Shown here: positions 6,866-14,941 of the stretch, in pieces
Layout: every line of letters begins with the position of its first letter
Numbering within the stretch: the stretch's first letter is position 1
From: Sulfitobacter litoralis
Lineage (GTDB): Bacteria > Pseudomonadota > Alphaproteobacteria > Rhodobacterales > Rhodobacteraceae
DNA length: 64,000 bases
Assembly: GCF_900103185.1 (NCBI RefSeq)
Contig: NZ_FNJD01000002.1
Span: forward strand, 186,001 to 250,000
Reading direction: 5' to 3'
The notes under the pieces: generated by a model
The model's input: only the letters and a program-made list of their open reading frames with translations
Database searches by the model: none
Told to the model about the DNA's origin: nothing
Made by a program: the position numbers and the translations under genes

Positions 6866-8773
6866 TTAGTTGCCTTCTTGGGTCTGGTCGGATGGTGTGC
6901 CTGTATCGCCTGTATCGCCTGTATCCGCGCCGTTTTCCAGCGCTGTTTCATCAGAATCCGCAGTCGTTTGTTCACTGATCAATTTAAATTCGATGCGGCG
7001 GTTCGCTTCGCGGCCATCCTCGCTATCGTTAGAGGCGACAGGGGAGTCTTCGCCATAGCCTTTGGCAACGAATGAACCGGTAATCACGCGACGGGCACGC
7101 AGTTCGTTTAACACCGATTGCGCGCGCGACTGGCTGAGCGCAAGGTTCATTTCCTCGCGGCCCTGACTGTCGGTATAGCCCTGCACCTCAAGTGCAATGT
7201 CGCGGCAATCCTTCAGGATTTCAGCGATCTTATCCATCGTCCCAAGGGCCGACGAATCAATCGTGGCACTGCCGGGTTCAAAGTTAATCTTGCCTTGGGC
7301 GACGACCTTGGCGATCTCGGCTTCGCATTCCTGTGGCGTGGGCAGTCCCAAAACGGGGTCCAGCTTTTCCTGGTAGGTAACTTTGACCTCGTAGTCCTTG
7401 CCTTCGCCCAGTTTGCCCGCCAGCAGGGTTGCAATTTGTGTGCTGGCATCAGGGTTTCCGGTGTTGCCGGTGACGCTGACACTGTCGGGGGTGGCGATCA
7501 CGGTGCCGTTCGCCAGCTTGGACAGCGCATCCAGTGAGGACAGGACCCGGGTCGGCCAATCGGCTGGGAGGTCGTCGACGATGCGCGCGGCGGTATAGAC
7601 CTTGTCAGAGCCAAAGCTTGCCTTGGCGTAGCTGTCGGCCAGTTCGCGCAGCGCGTCGTCGCTGAGGCGACCGCGCAGCTGCACCTGACCTTCGGGCGAC
7701 AAGGTGGCGACGAATTCAGGCGGTCCCGCATCGGGGTCTACGGCCTTGGGCAGGCTTGCTTTCAGCGCGAAGACGTCTGGCAGGGCGTTCTCCAGCTCTC
7801 CGACTTCACGGTCGAACACGGCGCGTTCGGTGCCTTCGGCGGCAATCAGGCTAATGTCGGCATCGGCAAAGCTGACCGATCCGCCGCCGATTTTGGCAAG
7901 GCTGCCGATCGCTTTCTCTACCGCTTCGGCCCAACGCGGGCTTGGGACACCAAGCCCCACGGTGCAACGGGCAGAACCGGGGGCCCCGGCTGCGACGGCT
8001 GCTTTGAGGATGCGGGCGCTGGCCTGTTCGGTGTCCGCGCTGCAGGCGTCAAACCCGATGCTGCCTTCCTCGATCTGGAAGCGTAGCGTGAAGGGCGTGA
8101 TCACCGGGCGGGGGGCAGCAATATCCAGTGTGACCACGAGCCCCGAAGGGGCCGCGCGTTTGAGCTGGTTTTCAAGACGCGCCTTGGCCTCTGCGCTGTC
8201 GGAGATGGCGGTGATCGACACACGACCTGCCGCGGCAGAGACTTTGGCGCGGGGCAGCTTTCCGATCGCCGAGATGGCAAATCCAAAGGCGTCCTCCCAG
8301 CCGTCGGGGGCCGGGTAGTTCGCGGATTCCAGCAGGTCAGCCACATGGTCCTGACCCGCGATGGATTTGAAACGGTCAATGGCAGCGTCGCGGTCCGTGG
8401 TGGTGGGAATCAGCCCGATGATGGACACGCCAGAATCATTGCGCAGAATCTCGACCGAGAATTTTGGCGCGGCGATGGCGGCCTGCGCCGTCACCTCCAT
8501 CTGGTCAATGACACGCGCAGCATCAACGATCGTGCCGGCCGTGCTGAGCGCATTAAAGCGGGCGACCTCGTTCGGTGCCGTGCCCGACAGCGTGACCTGA
8601 AGCCCGTCTGCCTCAACCTCCGCCCATGTCATCTCTTTTACATCAAGGGCATCGCGAACGCCGATCTCGGAGTTCTCCTCGATCAATGTGACTGAAAAGC
8701 TTGCCGCCACCAAAGAGACGGATGCTGCAGCGGTAAAGGTCATCGCGATGATCAGAAGTACAGATAGGCGCAT
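6866..8773 (-). CDS. OmpA family protein with BON-like repeats
   Basis: A 635-residue envelope protein. The start at 8773 gives a signal-anchor or signal peptide (MRLSVLLIIAMTFTAAASVS). The middle part, roughly residues 40-460, is a series of modules that look like BON domains (for example VTLSGTAPNEVARFNAL and VQLRGRLSDDALRELA), typical of lipid- or envelope-binding proteins. A C-terminal OmpA/MotB peptidoglycan-binding domain spans about 495-599 (INFEPGSATIDSSALG, VQGYTDSQGREEMNLALSQ, NRRIEFKL). An acidic tail with DTGDTGDTG follows. The probable role is linking outer or inner membrane to peptidoglycan. It is cotranscribed with the coiled-coil gene at 6538. Confidence 0.85.
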   Translation of the reverse strand: MRLSVLLIIAMTFTAAASVSLVAASFSVTLIEENSEIGVRDALDVKEMTWAEVEADGLQVTLSGTAPNEVARFNALSTAGTIVDAARVIDQMEVTAQAAIAAPKFSVEILRNDSGVSIIGLIPTTTDRDAAIDRFKSIAGQDHVADLLESANYPAPDGWEDAFGFAISAIGKLPRAKVSAAAGRVSITAISDSAEAKARLENQLKRAAPSGLVVTLDIAAPRPVITPFTLRFQIEEGSIGFDACSADTEQASARILKAAVAAGAPGSARCTVGLGVPSPRWAEAVEKAIGSLAKIGGGSVSFADADISLIAAEGTERAVFDREVGELENALPDVFALKASLPKAVDPDAGPPEFVATLSPEGQVQLRGRLSDDALRELADSYAKASFGSDKVYTAARIVDDLPADWPTRVLSSLDALSKLANGTVIATPDSVSVTGNTGNPDASTQIATLLAGKLGEGKDYEVKVTYQEKLDPVLGLPTPQECEAEIAKVVAQGKINFEPGSATIDSSALGTMDKIAEILKDCRDIALEVQGYTDSQGREEMNLALSQSRAQSVLNELRARRVITGSFVAKGYGEDSPVASNDSEDGREANRRIEFKLISEQTTADSDETALENGADTGDTGDTGTPSDQTQEGN

Positions 8774-8836
8774 AAACTCGTTTCTGAGACCGTTGATATT
8801 GGAGGCTTTGATACGCCTGCGGGGGCAGGGGTGCAA

Positions 8837-9811
8837 TCAGGCCAAAAGGGCGGCGGCGAAAAATACCAGCGGGATCATGCCGGTATCGCGGTTAACGCGA
8901 AACAACCGTAGAAGTTTATCATTGTCGTTGATGTCGACGCTACGCAGCTGCCATGCCATATGCCAGCCCATTGCCCACGGACCTGACAGCGCGATGATCA
9001 ACGCCAGAAACGATGCAGAATCACGCAAGGCAAAGATCACGGCCAGCCCCATCAGGCCCACGGTGCCCATCAAAAACCGGCGCAGCCATTGGGCGGTGTT
9101 GTCACCGAACAGGCGAGCGGTCGATTTCACACCGATCAGCGCGTCGTCTTCTGTGTCCTGATGGGCATAGATCGTGTCGTAGAACAGTGTCCACGCGATC
9201 CCAGCAGCATAAAGCACAACCGCAGGCGCGCCGAGGCTGCCGGTATGGGCGGTCCAGGCCAGCAAAGCCCCCCAGTTAAAAGCGATGCCCAAAAAGACCT
9301 GGGGCCACCACGTAAAGCGCTTGGCGAAGGGATAGATTGCGACTGGCAGCAAGGCCAACACACCAAGTGCAATCGCTGCTCCGTTAAAGGACAGCAGGAT
9401 ACACAGCGCGATCAGCATCTGCGCGATCATCCAGCCCAAGGCGCCTTTGACGCTGACCTGTCCCGACGGGATCGGCCGCGACCGGGTGCGTGCAACCTTG
9501 TCATCGATATGGCGGTCGGTGATGTCGTTCCATGTGCAACCTGCGCCGCGCATCAACCATGCACCCGCACCGCAGCCGATAAATATCCACAGATCGAACC
9601 AGCGCGGCTGCTGGTCAAACAGCATCGCAAGCGTCAATCCCCACCAACACGGCAGCAGCAAAAGCCACGTCCCGATGGGGCGATCCGCGCGGCTGAGCCG
9701 CAAAAAAGGTCGGGTGAAACGCGGGGCAGAACGGTCGACCCAATTGTCCGCAGGGGCATCGACGACGCGCGCCGCATCATTGCCATCTGGTGTCGGCGAG
9801 GTGTCGTGCAT
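8837..9811 (-). CDS. ubiA: 4-hydroxybenzoate polyprenyltransferase
   Basis: A 324-residue integral membrane prenyltransferase that attaches the polyprenyl tail to 4-hydroxybenzoate in ubiquinone synthesis. Both Asp-rich Mg-diphosphate motifs are present: NDITDRHIDDKVARTRSRP and YDTIYAHQDTEDD. Eight or nine hydrophobic segments surround them. The preceding RPIGTWLLLLPCWWGL is a family hallmark. The start at 9811 leaves only 12 nt to the divergent rsmE start, so the two promoters must overlap or lie within the neighbouring genes. Confidence 0.95.
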   Translation of the reverse strand: MHDTSPTPDGNDAARVVDAPADNWVDRSAPRFTRPFLRLSRADRPIGTWLLLLPCWWGLTLAMLFDQQPRWFDLWIFIGCGAGAWLMRGAGCTWNDITDRHIDDKVARTRSRPIPSGQVSVKGALGWMIAQMLIALCILLSFNGAAIALGVLALLPVAIYPFAKRFTWWPQVFLGIAFNWGALLAWTAHTGSLGAPAVVLYAAGIAWTLFYDTIYAHQDTEDDALIGVKSTARLFGDNTAQWLRRFLMGTVGLMGLAVIFALRDSASFLALIIALSGPWAMGWHMAWQLRSVDINDNDKLLRLFRVNRDTGMIPLVFFAAALLA

Positions 9812-9823
9812 ATATCTGTGCCC

Positions 9824-10546
9824 ATGAACGCTAAAATCAGACTTTATGTAGATCATCCACTGGGGCAGGGGCAATCCGTTCCTTTGGATAAGGCGCAGGC
9901 GCATTACCTCTTTGGCGTGATGCGCCAGGCGGTCGGGGCGTCTATCTTGCTGTTTAACGGCATCGATGACGAATGGCGTGCCGAGGTCGCCGAGGCAGGC
10001 AAGCGCGGTGGCGTGATGGTCTGTGCCGAGCAGACCAAACCGCTGCAAATGCCGCCCGACCTGTGGCTGATCTTTGCGCCGATCAAAAAGGCGCGCACGG
10101 ATTTCATTGTCGAGAAAGCTGCTGAAATGGGCGCACGTCGTATTGTGCCGGTGCAAAGTGAATTTACCAATGCGGGCCGCGTGCAACGCGACCGGTTGCA
10201 GGCCCATGCGATAGAAGCGGCAGAGCAATGCGGGGGTACTTTCGTACCCGAAGTTGCTGAAATGGTCCGTTTGGATCGGTTGATCGACAGCTGGGAGCCT
10301 GAGCGATCCTTGATGTTCTGCGACGAAGCACTGGCCGGCGAAGAGGGCGATCTGACATCCGCACAGCCTGGTCCCTGGGCCATTCTGATCGGGCCGGAGG
10401 GCGGATTTTCTGTCACTGAACGCAAACGGTTGAACGGATTGGAGTGGACCCGCCCCGTGGCGTTGGGCCCTCGGATCCTACGGGCGGATACCGCTGCGGT
10501 GGCGGCGATGACGTTGTGGCAGAAGACCTTGGGGGATTGGACGTGA
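9824..10546 (+). CDS. rsmE: 16S rRNA (uracil(1498)-N(3))-methyltransferase
   Basis: A 240-residue SPOUT-class methyltransferase that methylates U1498 of 16S rRNA. The N-terminal PUA-like part (KIRLYVDHPLGQGQSV) is followed by the knotted SAM-binding domain with AILIGPEGGFSVTE and ALGPRILRADTAAVAAM, both diagnostic. The LIFAPIKKARTDFIVEKAAE block is also characteristic of RsmE. The start at 9824 fits the family length; the frame remains open far upstream across ubiA but that part is antisense. Divergent from ubiA. Confidence 0.95.
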   Translation: MNAKIRLYVDHPLGQGQSVPLDKAQAHYLFGVMRQAVGASILLFNGIDDEWRAEVAEAGKRGGVMVCAEQTKPLQMPPDLWLIFAPIKKARTDFIVEKAAEMGARRIVPVQSEFTNAGRVQRDRLQAHAIEAAEQCGGTFVPEVAEMVRLDRLIDSWEPERSLMFCDEALAGEEGDLTSAQPGPWAILIGPEGGFSVTERKRLNGLEWTRPVALGPRILRADTAAVAAMTLWQKTLGDWT

Positions 10547-10572
10547 GCGCCGTGTGTGTGTCGCCTGTCGAA

Positions 10573-10624
10573 GTGGGGGTTTCACACCCCCACGCCCCCG
10601 TGGAGTTTAACGGGCAAAATGAAG
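10573..10624 (+). repeat. Hairpin plus GGAGTTTA-N4-GCAAAATGAAG element after rsmE
   Basis: A perfect 7-bp stem GTGGGGG (10573-10579) / CCCCCAC (10587-10593) with a 7-nt loop is followed by GGAGTTTA (10602-10609) and GCAAAATGAAG (10614-10624). The two last blocks match those after uvrC at 5093-5115 with identical spacing. There is no U tract after the stem. I read it as a copy of a dispersed intergenic element; a role in transcript termination or 3'-end protection is inferred. Confidence 0.5.
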
Positions 10625-10643
10625 CCGGTATCGGGAGAGGGCG

Positions 10644-11171
10644 ATGAGTTTTTTGCGACCTGAGGCAAAGGCCGAACTGTGGCGCTGGCGTGAGGTTCTG
10701 GGCGGCATTGCGGTGGCGCTGGTCGGGCTTTGGCTCGTGATGGGGCCAGGGCTGCTGCTGGCGATACCGGGGTATGCGTTGATCCTTGCGGGGGTGGTCT
10801 TTGTCTGGATCGGCGGCCAGCGGGTCAGGTTTCGCAAGACCAGCCTTGGCGCAGGCGCAGTGCAGGTGGATGAGGGGCAGATCGCCTATTTTGGACCGCT
10901 GACAGGCGGGGTCATCGCCCTGCGCGAGATGGAGCGGCTGAGCCTTGAACGCGGTGCCTATCCAGCCCATTGGAAACTGGAACAACCCGGACAAAATCCC
11001 GTGATGATCCCCGTGGATGCGGCTGGCGCAGACGCGCTGTTTGACGCTTTTGCCGCGCTGCCGGGACTTCGCACCGAACGCATGTTGGCGGAATTGGCAG
11101 ACGACAAGACCCTGTCGGTCGTGATCTGGGAGCGTCGGTCGATGCGCCCGGTTTCGACCCTGTTGCATTGA
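10644..11171 (+). CDS. Conserved hypothetical membrane protein
   Basis: A 175-residue protein not recognised as a named family. After a polar N-terminus (MSFLRPEAKAELWRWRE) two closely spaced hydrophobic segments, VLGGIAVALVGLWLVMG and LLLAIPGYALILAGVVFVWIG, form a membrane hairpin near residues 18-57. The remaining soluble part alternates beta-like stretches and resembles the small PH-like cytoplasmic domains found in other two-helix proteins, although no motif proves this. It lies 60 nt ahead of gshA and may share its transcript. Confidence 0.6.
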   Translation: MSFLRPEAKAELWRWREVLGGIAVALVGLWLVMGPGLLLAIPGYALILAGVVFVWIGGQRVRFRKTSLGAGAVQVDEGQIAYFGPLTGGVIALREMERLSLERGAYPAHWKLEQPGQNPVMIPVDAAGADALFDAFAALPGLRTERMLAELADDKTLSVVIWERRSMRPVSTLLH

Positions 11172-11231
11172 CACCCCGCAGAAATCGCACCATCCCTAAG
11201 ACCACAGAAATTGAATTCGGAGCCACCCCAC

Positions 11232-12602
11232 ATGTCCATCCCTCAATCCGGCGGCGGCCCGATCGAAAGTTACGACCAACTGGTCAATTACCTGGCAGAC
11301 GGGTGCAAGCCGAAAGAAGATTGGCGCATCGGTACCGAGCACGAGAAATTCGGCTATAACAAAGAGACGCTGTTGCCGTTGCCCTATGAGGGCGACTGTT
11401 CCATCCGCGCCATGCTCGAAGGCCTGCGCGACGGTCACGGCTGGGACCCTGTCGAAGAAGGCGGCAAGCTGATTGGTTTGGTCAAGGACGGGGCCAATGT
11501 CTCGCTTGAGCCGGGCGGCCAGCTGGAACTGTCGGGTGCCCCTGTCGAAACCATCCACGAGACGTGCGACGAGGTGAATGCGCACCTGCGCGAAGTGCGC
11601 GATGTAGCAGACCGCATCGGGGCCGGTTTCATTGGTCTGGGCGCTGCGCCGGAATGGTCACATGACCAGATGGATCTGATGCCCAAGGGGCGTTATAAAC
11701 TGATGAACGAATACATGACCAAAGTCGGCACGATGGGCCGGGTCATGATGCGTCGGACCTGCACCGTGCAGGTGAACCTCGACTTCGGGTCAGAGGCCGA
11801 CATGGTCAAGAAACTACGTGTGGCGCTGGCGTTGCAGCCCGTAGCGACGGCCTTGTTTGCGAACTCCCCCTTCTTCGAGGGCAAGCCCAATGGTCATAAA
11901 TCCTGGCGTAGCCGTGTGTGGCGCGACCTGGATGCGGCGCGTACTGGCACGTTGCCATGGGTATTCGAAGACGGCATGGGATTCGAGCGTTGGGTGGAAT
12001 ATGCGCTCGATGTGCCGATGTATTTTGTCTACCGCGACGGCAAATACATTGATGCTTTGGGGCAATCATTCCGTGATTTCATGAAGGGCAAGCTGCCCGC
12101 ACTGCCGGGTGAGATCCCGACCTTGAGCGATTGGGCGGACCACTTGACCACGGCCTTCCCCGAGGCGCGGATCAAGAAGTTTATCGAAATGCGCGGTGCC
12201 GATGGTGGCCCGTGGCGCCGGCTTTGCGCGCTGCCCGCGTTTTGGGTGGGTCTGACCTATGACCAGCAGGCGCTGGACGGTGCTTGGGATCTGGTCAAAG
12301 GCTGGGATGCTGAAACCCGCGAAGCATTACGCGTGGCGGCGTCTGTTGACGGGTTGCAGGCCAAGGTTGGCGGCGTGAACATGCACGATATCGCGCGCGA
12401 GGCCGTGGCCTTGTCAGAGCACGGCCTGAAAGCACGCGCACGCAGCGGCGCAGGTGGCATGGTTCCGGACGAAACCCATTTCCTGAACGCCCTGAAGGAA
12501 AGCATCGAGACGGGCAAAGTACCTGCCGACGAGCTTTTGGATGACTATAACGGCAAATGGAATGGCGATCTCAGCCGGATCTACGCCGACTATTCGTACT
12601 AA
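11232..12602 (+). CDS. gshA: Glutamate--cysteine ligase
   Basis: A 456-residue gamma-glutamylcysteine synthetase, the ATP-dependent first step of glutathione synthesis. It belongs to the GCS2 (plant/alphaproteobacterial) type: WRIGTEHEKFGYN at about residue 36, LEPGGQLELSGAP, MRRTCTVQVNLDFGSEADM and LFANSPFFEGKPNG are all characteristic. ATG 11232 is preferred over TTG 11211 because GGAG lies 9 nt upstream. The stop overlaps the stop of the convergent small gene at 12599 by a few bases. A ChaC glutathione-degrading enzyme and GloB are encoded elsewhere in the window. Confidence 0.95.
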   Translation: MSIPQSGGGPIESYDQLVNYLADGCKPKEDWRIGTEHEKFGYNKETLLPLPYEGDCSIRAMLEGLRDGHGWDPVEEGGKLIGLVKDGANVSLEPGGQLELSGAPVETIHETCDEVNAHLREVRDVADRIGAGFIGLGAAPEWSHDQMDLMPKGRYKLMNEYMTKVGTMGRVMMRRTCTVQVNLDFGSEADMVKKLRVALALQPVATALFANSPFFEGKPNGHKSWRSRVWRDLDAARTGTLPWVFEDGMGFERWVEYALDVPMYFVYRDGKYIDALGQSFRDFMKGKLPALPGEIPTLSDWADHLTTAFPEARIKKFIEMRGADGGPWRRLCALPAFWVGLTYDQQALDGAWDLVKGWDAETREALRVAASVDGLQAKVGGVNMHDIAREAVALSEHGLKARARSGAGGMVPDETHFLNALKESIETGKVPADELLDDYNGKWNGDLSRIYADYSY

Positions 12603-12871
12603 TTTTCGATGACCAGCCCGCGGATAAAGGCAGTAACCTTGGCCGCGGGCATCTCGCACGGGTAAAGCCGTGTACCGCTGGCGAGGGCATAAAGGTTCAG
12701 ACTGATATAGTCCGAACCGCCCAACTCCTCGGCAACCAGTTTCCAGCTTTTACCTGTGTTGAAGGTGCTTTTTGACCAGACATAGCGGCGGGTTTGATAT
12801 CTGCCGGTGTGGGTGCCGTCGGGCAGCGCGTGGAACGCGGCCAAAAAGCGCGCGTCTACGGTGGCCGTCAC
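12599..12871 (-). CDS. Conserved hypothetical protein downstream of plsY
   Basis: A small soluble protein of about 90 residues with no recognised motif. Its core reads SDYISLNLYALASGTRLYPCEMPAAK after a basic, aromatic N-terminal part (GRYQTRRYVWSKSTF). GTG 12871 is taken as start because it lies 4 nt after the plsY stop; GTG 12892 and ATG 12937, both overlapping plsY, are alternatives. It ends overlapping the gshA stop codon. Position suggests it is the last gene of the pyrB-to-plsY transcript. Confidence 0.6.
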   Translation of the reverse strand: MTATVDARFLAAFHALPDGTHTGRYQTRRYVWSKSTFNTGKSWKLVAEELGGSDYISLNLYALASGTRLYPCEMPAAKVTAFIRGLVIEN

Positions 12872-12875
12872 CGGG

Positions 12876-13487
12876 TCAGTCTTTCTGGGCACCGATCTTG
12901 GGCTCTGTGCCCGCACGGATGCGTTTGATGTTTTCACGGTGCCGCCAGAATACCAGCAGGGTGAGCACGATGCCCAACAGCAGGGCGCTGCCGTACCCCA
13001 GGAATATCATAAAGAAGGTCGATGCCGCCGCCGAGGCAAGCCCGCCGATGGAGGACGTACGTGTCACGGCCATGGCGATCAGCCATGCCAGACAGCTCGC
13101 GATGCCGACGGGCCATGCCAATGCCAGCAGCACGCCAAGGAAGGTCGCTACGCCTTTGCCACCCTTGAACCCCAGCCATACCGGGTAGCAATGCCCCAGC
13201 ATCGCGGCCAGTGCTGCGATCTGTGCGGCGTCTTCGCCTGCAAAGAGCCGCGCCAGCAATACCGCGACGGCCCCTTTGCCACCATCCAGTATCAGGGTCA
13301 GCGCGGCCGCTTTCTTGGAGCCCGTGCGCAGTACGTTCGTGGCACCGATATTGCCCGACCCGATACTGCGCAGATCCCCTAGATTCATCGCGCGGGTCAG
13401 CACCATGCCAAAGGGGATAGACCCGACCAGATAGGCCGCAATAGCCCAGAACAAGAGCACGAATAGGGTGGAATCGATCAGGGGCAT
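12876..13487 (-). CDS. plsY: Glycerol-3-phosphate acyltransferase PlsY
   Basis: A 203-residue multi-pass membrane enzyme that transfers an acyl group from acyl-phosphate to glycerol-3-phosphate, starting phospholipid synthesis. The three conserved PlsY motifs are present: YLVGSIPFGMVL, GSGNIGATNVLR and FKGGKGVATFLGVLLA. The segment GHCYPVWLGFKGGKG holds the conserved His and the phosphate-binding glycines. Five hydrophobic segments are visible. It starts 2 nt after the dihydroorotase-like gene ends, so it belongs to the same operon. Confidence 0.95.
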   Translation of the reverse strand: MPLIDSTLFVLLFWAIAAYLVGSIPFGMVLTRAMNLGDLRSIGSGNIGATNVLRTGSKKAAALTLILDGGKGAVAVLLARLFAGEDAAQIAALAAMLGHCYPVWLGFKGGKGVATFLGVLLALAWPVGIASCLAWLIAMAVTRTSSIGGLASAAASTFFMIFLGYGSALLLGIVLTLLVFWRHRENIKRIRAGTEPKIGAQKD

Positions 13488-13489
13488 AA

Positions 13490-14770
13490 TCAGGAGGCCT
13501 TATAGATGCAGGTGCCAGAAACGTAAGTTTCCAAAACCTTACCTTGCATGCGCATCCCATCAAAGGGGGTGTTGCGCGATTTCGACTGCAATGTCTCGCG
13601 GTTCATGACAAAGGGCGCACCGTCGTCGAACAGCACCAGATCGGCGGGGGCGCCCACCGACATGCGCCCACCGGGCAGGCCCAGACGTTTCGCCGGATTG
13701 AACGACAGCGCCCGCCATAGCGTCGCGATGTCGATCATCTCTGAGTGGACCAGTCGCAGGGCCGCAGGCAGCAGCGTTTCCAGTGCGACGGCCCCCGACG
13801 CGGCTTCTTCGAACGGCAGACGTTTGGATTCCTCATCCTGCGGCGTGTGCATAGAGCAGATGATGTCGATCAACCCCGAGGCCACGGCCTCTACCACGGC
13901 GATGCGGTCCTCTTCGTCGCGCAACGGTGGCTTGAGCTTGAAGAAGGTGCGGTAGTCGGCCACATCCAGCGCGTTCAGCGTCAGGTGGTGAATGCCGACA
14001 CCTGCGGTGATATCCAACCCGTTGTTCTTGGCGCGTTCAAGTGCGGGCAGGGCGCGGGCGGTGGTGATCTGGTCGGCGTGATAGCGAGCACCTGTCATTT
14101 CGACCAGCGCGATGTCACGGTCCAGCCCCATGCGCTCGGCCATGGGCGACACGGCGGGCAGCCCGCGCAACGACGCGAATTTGCCAGAGGTCACCGCCGC
14201 TCCTTTGCTCAGGATCGGTTCTTGCGGGTGGGCGATGACCAGCGCACCAAGGCTGCGGGCATAGGTCAGCGCACGGGAAAACACCTTGGTGTCCGTCACA
14301 ACACGGTCGCAATCGGTAAAGCCCACGGCACCCGCATCCATCAGAAACCCGATCTCGGTCATCTCGCGGCCTTCGCGACCTTTGGTCAGGGCGGCCATGG
14401 GCACGACGTTGACCGGCGCGGCCTCGTTGGCGCGACGGGTGACAAATTCCAGCACTTCGGGGCTGTCGATGGTGGGGTTGGTGTCAGGGCGCGTGACCAT
14501 GGTCGTGACCCCACCTGCTGCCGCCGCCAATCCCGCGGACCGAAAGCTTTCCTTGTGCCGTTCGCCGGGTTCGCAGACCTTGACCCCAAGATCGACGATC
14601 CCGGGGGCGAGGTACTTGCCACGACAATCCACAATCTGCGCATCGCTCGGTATCGACGCGGTCGCGTCCAGTATCGCCGCGATCTTGCCATTCTCGACCT
14701 TGATCGTGCCGTGCGTGACGGTGCCTGCTTCGGGGTCGATCAGCTGCGCGTTGATAAAATGCAGGGTCAT
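13490..14770 (-). CDS. Dihydroorotase-like protein lacking metal ligands (PyrC-type pseudoenzyme)
   Basis: A 426-residue amidohydrolase-fold protein aligned along its length with dihydroorotases. The metal-binding DxHxHxREPG is replaced by DLGVKVCEPG (residues 60-69): both histidines and the substrate arginine are lost. The catalytic TDHAPH is replaced by CSMHTPQ, losing the Asp. This matches the inactive pDHO type that assembles with aspartate carbamoyltransferase in pseudomonads. PyrB is encoded about 1.6 kb upstream in the same operon, so a structural role in an ATCase complex is likely. A true dihydroorotase must be elsewhere in the genome. It may be annotated as pyrC by automatic tools. 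Confidence 0.85.
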   Translation of the reverse strand: MTLHFINAQLIDPEAGTVTHGTIKVENGKIAAILDATASIPSDAQIVDCRGKYLAPGIVDLGVKVCEPGERHKESFRSAGLAAAAGGVTTMVTRPDTNPTIDSPEVLEFVTRRANEAAPVNVVPMAALTKGREGREMTEIGFLMDAGAVGFTDCDRVVTDTKVFSRALTYARSLGALVIAHPQEPILSKGAAVTSGKFASLRGLPAVSPMAERMGLDRDIALVEMTGARYHADQITTARALPALERAKNNGLDITAGVGIHHLTLNALDVADYRTFFKLKPPLRDEEDRIAVVEAVASGLIDIICSMHTPQDEESKRLPFEEAASGAVALETLLPAALRLVHSEMIDIATLWRALSFNPAKRLGLPGGRMSVGAPADLVLFDDGAPFVMNRETLQSKSRNTPFDGMRMQGKVLETYVSGTCIYKAS

Positions 14771-14824
14771 GGAGAGGCTTTCATAGTTAAGGAAACAGAG
14801 GCGCAGCAGCGGCGGCAGGTTGGA

Positions 14825-14941
14825 TCAGGACCCGATCCGCACCATCATGCCTGCCACACCAAAGGCGACAAGCAGGGCGATCATGGCGACGCGGCCCGAC
14901 ATTTTGGGATCAGGTTTGGGTTCTTTCACAGCAGCCACCAT
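14825..14941 (-). CDS. Possible 38-aa membrane peptide overlapping the tail-anchored protein gene
   Basis: A short frame from ATG 14941 to TGA 14825 encodes about 38 residues: a Lys/Pro-rich start (MVAAVKEPKPDPKMSGR) and one hydrophobic helix (VAMIALLVAFGVAGMMV). It overlaps the last 16 nt of the preceding gene; an internal GTG at 14929 would give a GTGA start/stop overlap, and ATG 14902 gives a 25-residue form. Compact organisation of this operon makes a real gene plausible, but there is no strong ribosome site and no recognised family. Confidence 0.4.
   Translation of the reverse strand: MVAAVKEPKPDPKMSGRVAMIALLVAFGVAGMMVRIGS

Noticed and set aside
13490-14770. Functional dihydroorotase
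   Set aside because: Both metal histidines of the first motif and the catalytic Asp are replaced.
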